NCBI GenBank assembly: GCA_016793095.1
Contig: JAEUJQ010000001.1
Location: 186,001 to 250,000, forward strand
Reading direction: 5' to 3'
Origin: Myxococcaceae bacterium
GTDB lineage: Bacteria; Myxococcota; Myxococcia; Myxococcales; Myxococcaceae
Length of the DNA stretch: 64,000 bases
The position numbers were made by a program, and so were the translations under genes. The notes under the pieces were generated by a model, which was not told where the DNA came from, did not search any database, and saw only the letters and a list, made by a program, of their open reading frames with translations. Positions 55,019 through 63,629 of the stretch are shown one piece after another (position 1 is the first letter of the stretch; each line of letters opens with the position of its first letter).

Positions 55019-56699
55019 AGCCCACCCCCGCGTTGAAGCCCCACATGTGCGGGCCTCTGAAGGCCGGCTCCGGTCCCGTCGCCATCGGCGGCATGCCGCC
55101 GTCATTCGGGGCCTCCATGCGCGAGGTCTCACCGACGATGTAGTAGGTGAAGTGACCCGAGCCGTAGAGGAACAGCCCCTCGACGATGAAGAAGCGGAGG
55201 TTGAAGCGGGCCGCCGCCAGCAGATCGAGGATCATGAAGCCGTCTTTGTAGAAGGTCGTGCCGGGCTCGATGATCTGCCCGGTGCGGAACTCGGCGCCGA
55301 GCTGCAGCTGGAACATGAAGCGCCAGGCGGCCAGGCGCAGCTGCGGCTGGAGCGCCCGGATCGTCACCATGTGGATTCGCGCGCTGTTGATCACCGAAGG
55401 CCCGGCGACGCCAGCGTCGATCTCGCGGGCGAGCCCCGGCCCGTAGCCGACGCCGAGGTTGAACCGCTCGACGTTGGTCAGGTAGCTGACGCCCACCACC
55501 GCGACGCCGAAGTACTTGCCGCCGGTGCCGTACTCGAGGGAGCCGCCCATGAGCGAGCGCCCTGGCGTGTCGATGGAGGTGGTGCGGCCGGTCCCCGAGT
55601 TGCCCCAGCGGCGCCCGACGAGCCCGTTGCCCAGCATCGAGCCGAACTCGTAGCTCAGCTGGAAGTACGAGCGTCGCTCGTAGATGAGCTCGGTCTGCGT
55701 GGGCGGGGGCGGCGGAGGCACAGGCGGGGTCACCTTCACCGTCTGCTGATCGCCCTGCTTCACCACCACGACGACGTTGTCGGGAGGCTTGTTCGCAGGC
55801 CCGATGACGACCGCTCCGGGAAGCGGCTCGAGCGTCTTGTCGAGCACGTACTGCTCGTCCGGCTTGACGCTGATGGTCTGCTCGAAGGCCTTGTGGTTCT
55901 CGGCCGTGAGCCGAATGGTGTGCTGGCCGGGCAGAATGCCGCGATCGACCCGGTCCTTCCCCAGCGGCTGCCCGTCGATGAAGATCGTGGTTCCGGCGGG
56001 CGCAGCGGTGACGATCAGCCGCGCGGCGACCTTCTCGAGCGTCTTCTCCAGCGAGGCGAAGCCCTTGATCGGCACCACGAGCGTCTCCTCGATCGGCTGG
56101 TGCAACTTGAGGTCGAGCTTGATCACCCGCTCGCCAGGCAGCACCTGGGTGGTGAGCGGCGTCGTGCCCATCTTGGTGTCGTCCACGTAGACCGTCGCGC
56201 CGGGCGGGGTGGACTTCACCTCGAGCGCCGAGGCGACGGGCACCACCTTCGCGACCGCCCCGAGCAGCGCCTTCTCGAGCACCGGCGCAGACGAGGACGC
56301 AGGCGACACCTTGTTCAGCGCCGCCTCGTAGGAGACGACCCGGTACTTGAAGCCAGCCTCGTCCTGCCCGCCCTGCACCATCACGATTCGACCGAAGCCC
56401 AGCGTGGCGACGAAGGGATCGATGGGATCAGCGCAGCGCTCCTGCGCGCCGAGGCACGGAAGCTCGTCGACCTTGCGCCCCTTGAGGGCGGTGGCGAGCT
56501 CGGCCCGACCGATGACGTGATCCTTCCGATCGCCCGACGAGATCAGCTTGTCGAGCGCCTTCTCGGTGCGTTCGACGAGCGCCTCCTGGCCCGGGTAGAG
56601 CGGCCGCACCAGCCACAGGGTGGTCTCGGCCCAGGCCGGCGACGAGAGCATGAGGAGGACGGCCAGCATCCCCCCGGAAATCCTCATGAAACGCGTCAT
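55008..56699 (-). CDS. PEGA-domain protein with C-terminal outer-membrane beta-barrel
   Basis: A 563-residue exported protein: signal peptide (MRISGGMLAVLLMLSSPAWA), a CsgG-like N-terminal domain with CLGAQERC and GFGRIVMVQGG, then two PEGA-type domains at about 155-295 (PPGATVYVDDTKMGTTPLT, APAGTTIFIDGQPLGKDRV). A Pro-rich linker leads to an outer-membrane barrel ending in aromatic GVGYGF. Similar PEGA proteins occur in myxobacterial envelopes and usually have unknown roles. ATG 56699 overlaps the glycosylase stop by 4 bases, so expression is coupled to a DNA-repair gene, an unusual pairing. It precedes TPR and kinase genes in the same operon. Confidence 0.86.
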   Translation of the reverse strand: MTRFMRISGGMLAVLLMLSSPAWAETTLWLVRPLYPGQEALVERTEKALDKLISSGDRKDHVIGRAELATALKGRKVDELPCLGAQERCADPIDPFVATLGFGRIVMVQGGQDEAGFKYRVVSYEAALNKVSPASSSAPVLEKALLGAVAKVVPVASALEVKSTPPGATVYVDDTKMGTTPLTTQVLPGERVIKLDLKLHQPIEETLVVPIKGFASLEKTLEKVAARLIVTAAPAGTTIFIDGQPLGKDRVDRGILPGQHTIRLTAENHKAFEQTISVKPDEQYVLDKTLEPLPGAVVIGPANKPPDNVVVVVKQGDQQTVKVTPPVPPPPPPTQTELIYERRSYFQLSYEFGSMLGNGLVGRRWGNSGTGRTTSIDTPGRSLMGGSLEYGTGGKYFGVAVVGVSYLTNVERFNLGVGYGPGLAREIDAGVAGPSVINSARIHMVTIRALQPQLRLAAWRFMFQLQLGAEFRTGQIIEPGTTFYKDGFMILDLLAAARFNLRFFIVEGLFLYGSGHFTYYIVGETSRMEAPNDGGMPPMATGPEPAFRGPHMWGFNAGVGYGF

Positions 56700-57628
56700 G
56701 GTCGTCGCCTTCCTATCGGACTCCCCCCGCGCGTGGCCACATATTCCTCGAGCTCGTCGAGGGTGGTGGGCCAGTCGTCCTTGAGCAGTCGGGAGAGGGA
56801 GCGATCTGCCAGGAGCCGCCCTTGCGCCTGGCACCTCGCGCAGTAGTTGGTCTCGTTCTCGGCGTAGACGATGCGCTGCACGAGCGCGCCGCAGACCGGG
56901 CACGGCTGCTGGTGCTTGCCGTGCACTGCCATCTCGGGGCGGAACGCCGTCACCTTCTCGGGCCAGCCGTCGCCCACCTCAGCGAGGAGCCGGTCCTTCC
57001 ACTCCCCGAGCACCTCGCGCGTGGCGGTGAAGAGGCGGGCGATCTCTTCGCCGGTGAGCTGCTTCGTCTGCTTCACCGGAGACAGCCGCGCACGATGCAG
57101 GATCTCGTCGGAGTACGCGTTGCCGATGGCGGAGAAGAGCCGCGGATCGGTCAGCGCGCGCTTGAGCGTGTGGTTCTCGGAGCGGAGCCGCTCGGCGAAC
57201 TGATCGAGGTGCGCCGACATCACCTCGAGGCCGCCGCGATCGATCGCCTTGAGGGCGGCCTCCCCGTGGACGAGGTGGAGCGACGCCCGCTTCTTCGTGC
57301 TGACCTCGGTCAGGATCAGGGTGCCGCCGCTGAAGTCGAAGGCCGCCAGCCCGGCTCTCCCCGGCACCTTCGCGTTGGGCTCCTTCCACGAGAGCCGCCC
57401 TGCCACCATCAGGTGAAGGACGAGGAAGAGGCCGTCGTCGAGCTCGAACACGAGGCGCTTGCCGACGCGGCGCAGCCCCACGATCCGCTTGCCGTGGACC
57501 GACGAGAGCGGCGGCTCCACCGTGCGCAGGACGAACGGGCTCGAGAGGCGAACCCGCTCGAGCACCTGGCCCTTCACGCGCCGCTCGAGCGCTGACAGGT
57601 AACACTCGAGATCGGGATACTCGGGCAT
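56696..57628 (-). CDS. Fpg/Nei-family DNA glycosylase
   Basis: A 310-residue base-excision repair enzyme. It starts MPEYPDLE, with Pro-Glu at the position of the catalytic Pro/Glu pair of the family, though the canonical start is PELPEV. It has the Lys segment VGKRLVFELDDG, the helix-two-turn-helix IGNAYSDEILHRARLSP, and a C-terminal four-Cys zinc finger (CPVCG at about 243-247 and CARCQAQGR). The family removes oxidised purines or pyrimidines; which ones cannot be told. It overlaps the downstream PEGA/beta-barrel gene by 4 bases. Confidence 0.93.
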   Translation of the reverse strand: MPEYPDLECYLSALERRVKGQVLERVRLSSPFVLRTVEPPLSSVHGKRIVGLRRVGKRLVFELDDGLFLVLHLMVAGRLSWKEPNAKVPGRAGLAAFDFSGGTLILTEVSTKKRASLHLVHGEAALKAIDRGGLEVMSAHLDQFAERLRSENHTLKRALTDPRLFSAIGNAYSDEILHRARLSPVKQTKQLTGEEIARLFTATREVLGEWKDRLLAEVGDGWPEKVTAFRPEMAVHGKHQQPCPVCGALVQRIVYAENETNYCARCQAQGRLLADRSLSRLLKDDWPTTLDELEEYVATRGGSPIGRRRP

Positions 57629-57655
57629 GCCCCCTCACCTGTCGCCGCGCCTCGC

Positions 57656-58282
57656 TCAGCGCAGCTCGAAGCGCTCGACCAGCGCCTCGGCCCACGCAGT
57701 GTACGCCTTCCCGGCCGGGTGCAGGCCATCGTCCGCGAACAGCTTCTGCCGGGCCTGCCCCTGCATCAACGGCCAGAGATCGACGAAGACGCCGCCGGCG
57801 GCCCTCGTCTCCTCCGCGAGGATGCCGTTGTACGCCTCGATGCGCTTCGCGAGGGCGGGCCGATCACCGAAGGCCTCCGCGATCGGCGCCTGGCTCCAGT
57901 CCGGCTGTGGCAACACGAGGAGTCGAGCGCCCCTGAGGCCAGCCGCGTTCAGCCGCGCGAAGATCTGCTTGAGCCGCGCGCGGTACTCGTCGGGCCCGGC
58001 GCCACGCACGAGATCGTTGGCCCCTATCGCGAGCGTGACGTGGGTCGGCTTCACCACCTCGAGGGCGGGCAGCTCATCGCGCATCAGCTCCTTCGTCGAG
58101 TACCCGTTGACCGCGACGTTCTCCACCCTGACCTCGCGCCCCCGCCTCCGGAGCATGCCGCCGAGCTGGCTGGGGAAGTTGAGCCGCTCGGGGGTGCCCG
58201 TGCCGATGGTGAAGCTGTCACCCAGGGCGAGGTAGCGGATGACTTCAGCGCCGCCATCAGCCCCGCTCACCAGCCCCACCAT
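57656..58282 (-). CDS. SGNH/GDSL-type hydrolase
   Basis: A 208-residue esterase-like protein. Block I is LALGDSFTIGTG with the nucleophile Ser, block II has the Gly region near VNGYSTKE, block III GAND, and block V DGLHPAG with the catalytic Asp and His. Length fits TesA-like enzymes that act on esters. The open frame reaches 58369, but that start would collide with the divergent gene beginning at 58368, which has a strong Shine-Dalgarno. I therefore use ATG 58282, just before the first conserved strand; no Shine-Dalgarno supports it. It lies 27 bases from the glycosylase. Confidence 0.82.
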   Translation of the reverse strand: MVGLVSGADGGAEVIRYLALGDSFTIGTGTPERLNFPSQLGGMLRRRGREVRVENVAVNGYSTKELMRDELPALEVVKPTHVTLAIGANDLVRGAGPDEYRARLKQIFARLNAAGLRGARLLVLPQPDWSQAPIAEAFGDRPALAKRIEAYNGILAEETRAAGGVFVDLWPLMQGQARQKLFADDGLHPAGKAYTAWAEALVERFELR

Positions 58283-58367
58283 CAGGGAGGTCGTCAGGAG
58301 TCCCACATCGACTCCGAGGTGAATAAACTGGGCTCCGATCCCGTACCGGTGTGCGAAGGAGTCACTC

Positions 58368-59312
58368 ATGAGGCTACGACAGACGCTGCTGATCGGTTTC
58401 GCGGTGACGTTGGCGGCCAGCGAAGCGCAGGCCCGGTTCGGTCGGCGGAGCGGCGGTTCCTCCTCGTCTTCCTCGTCCTCCTCCTCTTCTTCGTCCTCTC
58501 GCAGCTCGTCGTCGTCGAGCGGCTCGTACCACTCAGCGTCGCCGGTGGGCTCGGCCCCCTCGAGCTCGTCGTACTACTCCGGCTCGCGCGGCTTCACCGG
58601 GTCCTCCTATGGCTGGGGCCCGGTCTACCGGCCCTGGCGCTACGGCTACTACTCCGGGGCCTTCGTGCCCGTGTACGGCTACGGGTACGGCTACTACACG
58701 CCCGCTCCCGGCTACGCGATGGCGCAGGGCGAGACGTACGTTCGACCCGAGCCCTCCAACGTGCGCGTCACCCTGGGCGTCGAGGGCCTGTACTCCCTCT
58801 CCACCACCAACGGCTCCGGCTACGTGCTGGGCCTCTCCGGCCTCTTCGAGGGTGACCGGTTCGGCGTGTCGATTCACGCTCAAACCATCCAGACGCAGCT
58901 CAACCAGCTCGTGCAGCTCAACGCGCACCTCACCTTCGCCTTCCTGACCGGGAAGTACGGACGCCTGCGCGTCGAGGCGGGCGCCGACACCTTCTTCGCC
59001 GAGGACCTGATCGTCATGGCGCCGACCGGGGGCCTGTCGGGGCAGCTGTGGATCGCCGGTCCGGTGGCGCTCGAGGGCTCGATCTTAGCGACGCCCTGGC
59101 CGATCTTCGCGCTCGACTTCCGGGGTGGCGTCGTCGTGGGCATCGACTCCATCGGGTTGCGGGCCGGCTGGCGGGTACAGCGCCTCGAGGATCGCGGCAT
59201 CGTGCCGGGCACGCCGGACGACACCCGGGGCTGCACGCAACTCAACAACGGCAACTGGAGCTGCACCGATCTGATCAACGGACCGTACGTGGGCATCGGC
59301 ATCGCGTTCTGA
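58368..59312 (+). CDS. Secreted Ser-rich protein with beta-rich C-terminal domain
   Basis: A 314-residue exported protein. A signal peptide (LRQTLLIGFAVTLAASEAQA) is followed by a Ser/Gly-rich tract with 14 consecutive Ser, then a Tyr/Gly-rich region (YYSGSRGFTGSSYGWGP, VYGYGYGYYTPAPGYA), and a beta-rich domain of about 190 residues that ends in an aromatic F like outer-membrane barrels (YVGIGIAF). GGAG lies about 7 bases before ATG. The Ser tract, encoded by tcctcctcgtct-like repeats, may vary in length. Likely cell-surface; no enzyme motif seen. Confidence 0.8.
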   Translation: MRLRQTLLIGFAVTLAASEAQARFGRRSGGSSSSSSSSSSSSSSRSSSSSSGSYHSASPVGSAPSSSSYYSGSRGFTGSSYGWGPVYRPWRYGYYSGAFVPVYGYGYGYYTPAPGYAMAQGETYVRPEPSNVRVTLGVEGLYSLSTTNGSGYVLGLSGLFEGDRFGVSIHAQTIQTQLNQLVQLNAHLTFAFLTGKYGRLRVEAGADTFFAEDLIVMAPTGGLSGQLWIAGPVALEGSILATPWPIFALDFRGGVVVGIDSIGLRAGWRVQRLEDRGIVPGTPDDTRGCTQLNNGNWSCTDLINGPYVGIGIAF

Positions 59313-59394
59313 TCGCCCTCCATCGACCGGGCTCGCGGTGTTCCTCCAGCTCGCGCGGGTGACCGGCTCGAGCCCGCGTTGAACTGGACCGCGA

Positions 59395-62300
59395 TCAGAA
59401 GACGTTGCGGTCGGTCTCGGTGACGGGCGGCATGGACACCGCTGGCAGATCGCCGGTGTTGGCCCGGCGAGCCGCCACCTCGACCACCATCGTCTTGAGC
59501 TGCCGCGACATCACCCGGAACATGCCCGCGAGCAGCTCCGGTCGATCACCCAACAGATCGAGGAAGTCCCGCCGATCGATGACGAGCACCGCGGTGTCGG
59601 CCAGGGCGATCACCTCGTTGATGCGCGGCGCCCCGTCGAACAGCGACGTCTCGCCGAAGCTCTCCCGGGCCTTCATCGTCATCACCACCTCGTCGTCACG
59701 CCGGGCCTCCACCGCGCCGGTGACGATCACGTACAGCGCATCACCCGGATCGCCCTCGGCGTAGATCCGCTCGCCGCGCCGGTAGCTCTGCTCCTTCGCG
59801 ACCTGGGCCACCGCGGCCAGATCGTCGACGTCGCTCTGCGCGAAGATCTCGACGCCCTCGAGCGCGAAGAGGCGCTTCACCGTCGCGTCGCTCATGTCAT
59901 CCTCCTTCGGGGGTTTCCCCCAGACTCCCATCTGCCGCCCGACGCGCCGCGCACAGGCCCGGAGCGTGAAGTCGTCGCTGCTGCACAGCTCCTCGACGAA
60001 GGCCGGCGCAGCCTCGTCGTCGCCCAGGGGCTGCGCGCCGTGGGGGGCGTCGAGCTCGTCGGCGATCTGCGCCCGCTCCTCGTCGGTGAGCAGGTTGTCG
60101 ATGAGCTCGAGCGCGAAGGCGCGCCGCTTCTGGTCGGCACCCACGAGGTGCGCGTGCGCGCGACGCAGCGCCCGCGACTCGTGCAGGAGCCCGAGCAACC
60201 AGAGGGACAGCTCGAACGCCTGTGCGAGCCGATCGCCGATGATGCGGGTCAGCAGAGAGGCGTCGCCCAGCGCGGCGCGGATCGAGCGCCAGGCAGGCAG
60301 CAGCTGCGCGCGCGTCTCCCGCCGGCGGGCGAGCGCCTCGAGCACGCGCGCGCGGTTGACGGTGAAGGCGGGGTGCTCGTCTCTGATGCGGGTGAGCGCG
60401 GCGCCGACGCGGTAGTGCAGCGCCGCGTCGTCGCGGGCGTTCGAGTCGAGCAGCGCGTCGAAGGCCGTCTGGGTCCCGATGCGGCGCAACACGCGGGGCA
60501 ACTGCATTCGCAGCGAGAGGCCCCGCGACCGATCGTCGAGCGTCGCGGCGAGCAGCGGCACCACATCGTCGCCCATCGCCGCCAGCGCGTCGCGGGCGAA
60601 GCGGCGCTCGTCCCGCCACGACAGGAAGCGCAGCAGCCTGGGCGCCAGCTCGAGGAACAGGCCCTCACCGGCGGCGACGATGGCCACCTGCCGCACGGTG
60701 CCGTCGGCGTCTTCGAGGCTCCGCCCCAGAATGGCCGCGTGCTCGGGGTCGCCGAGCCGCCCCACCAGCCGCGCCACCTCGCGCCGCTCGGACACCGGCC
60801 GCGCCGTGCTGCGCTCGACGAGCTGCGCGAACGTCGAGCGGGCCTTCTCATGGGGCGGGCCGCGCAGTGAGAGCAGCCCTCCGACGGCCGAGGTGACGAC
60901 GCCGACGTCGCGCGAGTCGAGGAGCGGCGGCAACACCACCCTCGCCCGCTCCGGCGCGAGGCGGGCCAGCGCCCACATGGCGGCCTCTCTCGGGCGGCGC
61001 GCCCCTGAGGTCGCCAGCGCCTCGAGCTGCCTGGTCACGCCCGTGGCCCCGACGCGCTCGGCCAGCTTCACCCCCCGGGTCTGCACGCGCTCGTTGGGGT
61101 GCGCTACCAGCGAGCGCACGTGCGATTCGTCGATGGCGCCCGCGTACTCGAGCAGATCGGCCGCCCGCAGCGCGCGCTCCGGCGCAGGGGTGCTCAGCGC
61201 CTCCGACAACAGCTGCAGCTCGGCGCCCACCAGGCTCGTGCTCTCGACCCCCGCCACGCGCACGTGCAGCGCGTCGAGGTAGCGCGGCCTGATGCGCCAC
61301 AACACCAGCCCCACCCCTGCGCAGACCGCCAGCACCGACACCAGCACGCCCGTCAGGCCGAAGGCCGCCGACAACCCGATGAGCAGCACACCCGCGACGC
61401 CCATGCCGGCCTTCCGCACCAGCCCGTCCACCGAGCGTCGCACCCCGTCGCGAACGTCGTCGGGCAACGGGGCGTAGAGCAGCTGCACCGCCACCGGCAG
61501 CAGCGACCAGCTCGCCGCGCTCTCGAAGAGCTTGAGCGCCCAGGCGCCCCACACCGAAGGCCACGCCCACGTCACCACCGTCAGCAGCGCGAGCAGCCCC
61601 GGCACCAGCGCGACGTACCGGAGAATGCCGAGCCGCCGCAGCAACGACTCCGCCGCCACGAACTGGAACACGACGCAGAAGACCCCCGTCCACAGCTGGT
61701 GGGCGGCGAAGACGTGGGCCATGTCCGCCTCGCCGAGTAGCGCCTCGGCGCGCTGGCGGAAGACGAAGTCGGTGAGCTGCTGCACCACCGAGAACCCCAG
61801 CACCAGCAGCGCCAACAGGCGCGCGTAGGGCAGCTCGGCCACCGTGCGGACCGAGGCGAGGCCGGTGCGCGCTGGCGGCGGCGTCACCTCGTCGGCCTCG
61901 TGGAACCGGAAGGCGACGAAGGCGAGCAGCAGCAGCACGCCGCCACCCGACAGGAGCGCCGGAGCGCCCGCCAGCCGGGCCGCCACCTGCGCGAGGAACC
62001 CGCCCGCGATCGCCCCCGACATGCCGACGCCGTTGATCCACGTGAAGGCCCGCCGCGCCTCCCGGGCGTCGAAGGCCTCCCCCACGGTGCCCCAGAAGGC
62101 GAGCGAGACCTGCGTCGCGAAGGCCTCGGCGAAGAGGTAGGCGGCCAGCGGCGTCAGCGGCACCTCGAACTTCACCGCGACGAGGAAGCCGAGGGCGATC
62201 ACCCCGCCGAGCAGCGCGAGCCAGTCAGGGCTGCGGCGCCGCCTACCGGCCTGCGCGCCGAGGAGCGCGAGGGCGCCCGTGAGGATCGAGGCCCCGAGGT

Positions 62301-62439
62301 ACAGCCAGGGCATCGCGCTGGACTGGAAGCGGGACAAGACGAGCGCGTTCGTCGCGGGCTTCAGCATCGCGACCGCGCCGATGAAGCAGAACTGGAATGC
62401 CGCCGCGGGACCGAGCCGCCGGGCCCACGAGCGCGCCAT
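59395..62439 (-). CDS. Nucleotide-transporter-like protein fused to HEAT repeats and a cyclic-nucleotide-binding domain
   Basis: A 1014-residue three-part protein. Residues 1-400: about 11-12 membrane helices resembling the ADP/ATP-type (NTT/Npt) carrier, with LAFWGTVGEAFDAREARRAF and WINGVGMSGAIAGGFLAQV characteristic of the family. Residues 410-840: HEAT-like repeats. From about 850: a cyclic nucleotide-binding domain, with YRRGERIYAEGDPGDALYVI and FGETSLFDGAPRINEV, in which Arg of the phosphate cassette is kept. Similar fusions occur in myxobacteria and cyanobacteria, with unknown substrates. It starts 6 bases after the stop of the lipoprotein gene, in the pyrE operon. Confidence 0.88.
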   Translation of the reverse strand: MARSWARRLGPAAAFQFCFIGAVAMLKPATNALVLSRFQSSAMPWLYLGASILTGALALLGAQAGRRRRSPDWLALLGGVIALGFLVAVKFEVPLTPLAAYLFAEAFATQVSLAFWGTVGEAFDAREARRAFTWINGVGMSGAIAGGFLAQVAARLAGAPALLSGGGVLLLLAFVAFRFHEADEVTPPPARTGLASVRTVAELPYARLLALLVLGFSVVQQLTDFVFRQRAEALLGEADMAHVFAAHQLWTGVFCVVFQFVAAESLLRRLGILRYVALVPGLLALLTVVTWAWPSVWGAWALKLFESAASWSLLPVAVQLLYAPLPDDVRDGVRRSVDGLVRKAGMGVAGVLLIGLSAAFGLTGVLVSVLAVCAGVGLVLWRIRPRYLDALHVRVAGVESTSLVGAELQLLSEALSTPAPERALRAADLLEYAGAIDESHVRSLVAHPNERVQTRGVKLAERVGATGVTRQLEALATSGARRPREAAMWALARLAPERARVVLPPLLDSRDVGVVTSAVGGLLSLRGPPHEKARSTFAQLVERSTARPVSERREVARLVGRLGDPEHAAILGRSLEDADGTVRQVAIVAAGEGLFLELAPRLLRFLSWRDERRFARDALAAMGDDVVPLLAATLDDRSRGLSLRMQLPRVLRRIGTQTAFDALLDSNARDDAALHYRVGAALTRIRDEHPAFTVNRARVLEALARRRETRAQLLPAWRSIRAALGDASLLTRIIGDRLAQAFELSLWLLGLLHESRALRRAHAHLVGADQKRRAFALELIDNLLTDEERAQIADELDAPHGAQPLGDDEAAPAFVEELCSSDDFTLRACARRVGRQMGVWGKPPKEDDMSDATVKRLFALEGVEIFAQSDVDDLAAVAQVAKEQSYRRGERIYAEGDPGDALYVIVTGAVEARRDDEVVMTMKARESFGETSLFDGAPRINEVIALADTAVLVIDRRDFLDLLGDRPELLAGMFRVMSRQLKTMVVEVAARRANTGDLPAVSMPPVTETDRNVF

Positions 62440-62445
62440 CGGGCG

Positions 62446-63048
62446 TCACTCCCCCGCGAACGACAGCTCGGCCTTACCCACCGACGAGGCGATCTTGAGC
62501 GTCATCGGGCCGCCAGAAGACCTGGGGAAACGCACGCGGTAGCCCACCCAGAAGGGCTCCATGTAGCTGTAGGTCGAGCGTTGCTCGGTGTTGGTACGCC
62601 CGATGCGCTCGATCAGCTCCGGCGTCGTCTCCTTGCCGTCCACCACCAGCGCGAGGCGCCACATCGAGTCTCTGCGATCGAAGTCGTCCATCTTCGGATC
62701 GTTGGCGTGCACGGCGAGGTGGAACTCGGTGACGTCCTTCAGGCGTTGGCGCTCGGCCTCGAGGGCGGCGCGCTCTTCCTCGGCAGGCAGGGCCCGGAAG
62801 CGGGCGAAGCGCTTCACCCGCGCCTCGACGAAGGGCGTCGCTTCCCAGGTGGCGTGCACGAAGAGCCTGGTGTCGAGGTAGTCGAAGATGCCCTGGCTGC
62901 GGGTGTAGCGCTCGAGCGTCTGCTGGTACGCCGACTCGATGGCGGGGTCGGAGTCGATGGGCGCCGGGTCGCCACTGACGCGCGGAATGCGGGCGTTCGC
63001 GCAGCCGAGCAGCAGGACGGCGCCGGCGGTGGCCACCACGGCCCTCAT
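62446..63048 (-). CDS. Hypothetical lipoprotein
   Basis: A 200-residue lipoprotein with lipobox LLLGC (Cys about 16) and a helical mature part (IESAYQQTLERYTRSQGIF, EEERAALEAERQRLKDV) followed by a beta-rich end that closes in AELSFAGE. No known domain. It overlaps pyrE by 4 bases (ATGA) and lies 6 bases before the transporter-like fusion gene, so all are probably cotranscribed. Confidence 0.8.
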   Translation of the reverse strand: MRAVVATAGAVLLLGCANARIPRVSGDPAPIDSDPAIESAYQQTLERYTRSQGIFDYLDTRLFVHATWEATPFVEARVKRFARFRALPAEEERAALEAERQRLKDVTEFHLAVHANDPKMDDFDRRDSMWRLALVVDGKETTPELIERIGRTNTEQRSTYSYMEPFWVGYRVRFPRSSGGPMTLKIASSVGKAELSFAGE

Positions 63049-63629
63049 CGAGGGAAGTCCTCTCGCGTGAAGAGCGAGACCACCTGCACGCCCAGCGCGC
63101 TGATCGCCTCGCGCCCACCCTCCTGGCGATCCACCAGCGCAAACACCGCGGTCGGCGTCAGCCCCTCGGCCCGCGCGCGCTCGATCGCCTTGATCGCCGA
63201 GCCGCCGGTGGTGATCACGTCCTCGACGATGGCGACCTGCGCGCCGTCCGCCAGCGAGGAGCGCCCCTCGATCCACTGACCGGTGCCGTGCCCCTTGGGC
63301 TCCTTGCGAACGAGGAAGGCCTGCAGCGGCTTCGCGGCGAGGTGGCTCACCAGGCTCACCGCCGAGGCGAGCGGGTCGGCGCCCATCGTGAGGCCGCCCA
63401 CGCCGGTGGCCTGCGGCGTCTGCTTCGCGATGGCGGCGAACAACAGCCGGCCCACCAGCCAGTGCCCTTCGGCGGTCAGCGCCGTCTTCTTGCAGTCGAT
63501 GTAGAAGTCCGACTCCCGGCCGCTCGCGAGCGTCACCTTGCGCTTCTGGTAGCTCTTCTCGGTGAGCAGGGCGAGCAGGCGGCGGCGATCGGCCTCGAGC
63601 GCCTGGGGCCCGAGCTCGAACCCGTTCAC
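63045..63629 (-). CDS. pyrE: Orotate phosphoribosyltransferase
   Basis: Forms orotidine 5'-monophosphate from orotate and PRPP in pyrimidine synthesis; cytosolic, 194 residues. Visible are [21 protein letters not shown] near the N-terminus, [18 protein letters not shown], and the PRPP-binding motif [15 protein letters not shown]. It begins with GTG 63629, overlapping the upstream gene by 4 bases (GTGA). Length is slightly below the usual 210. First clearly recognisable gene of a minus-strand operon that continues with a lipoprotein and a transporter-like fusion. Confidence 0.96.
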   Translation of the reverse strand: MNGFELGPQALEADRRRLLALLTEKSYQKRKVTLASGRESDFYIDCKKTALTAEGHWLVGRLLFAAIAKQTPQATGVGGLTMGADPLASAVSLVSHLAAKPLQAFLVRKEPKGHGTGQWIEGRSSLADGAQVAIVEDVITTGGSAIKAIERARAEGLTPTAVFALVDRQEGGREAISALGVQVVSLFTREDFPR

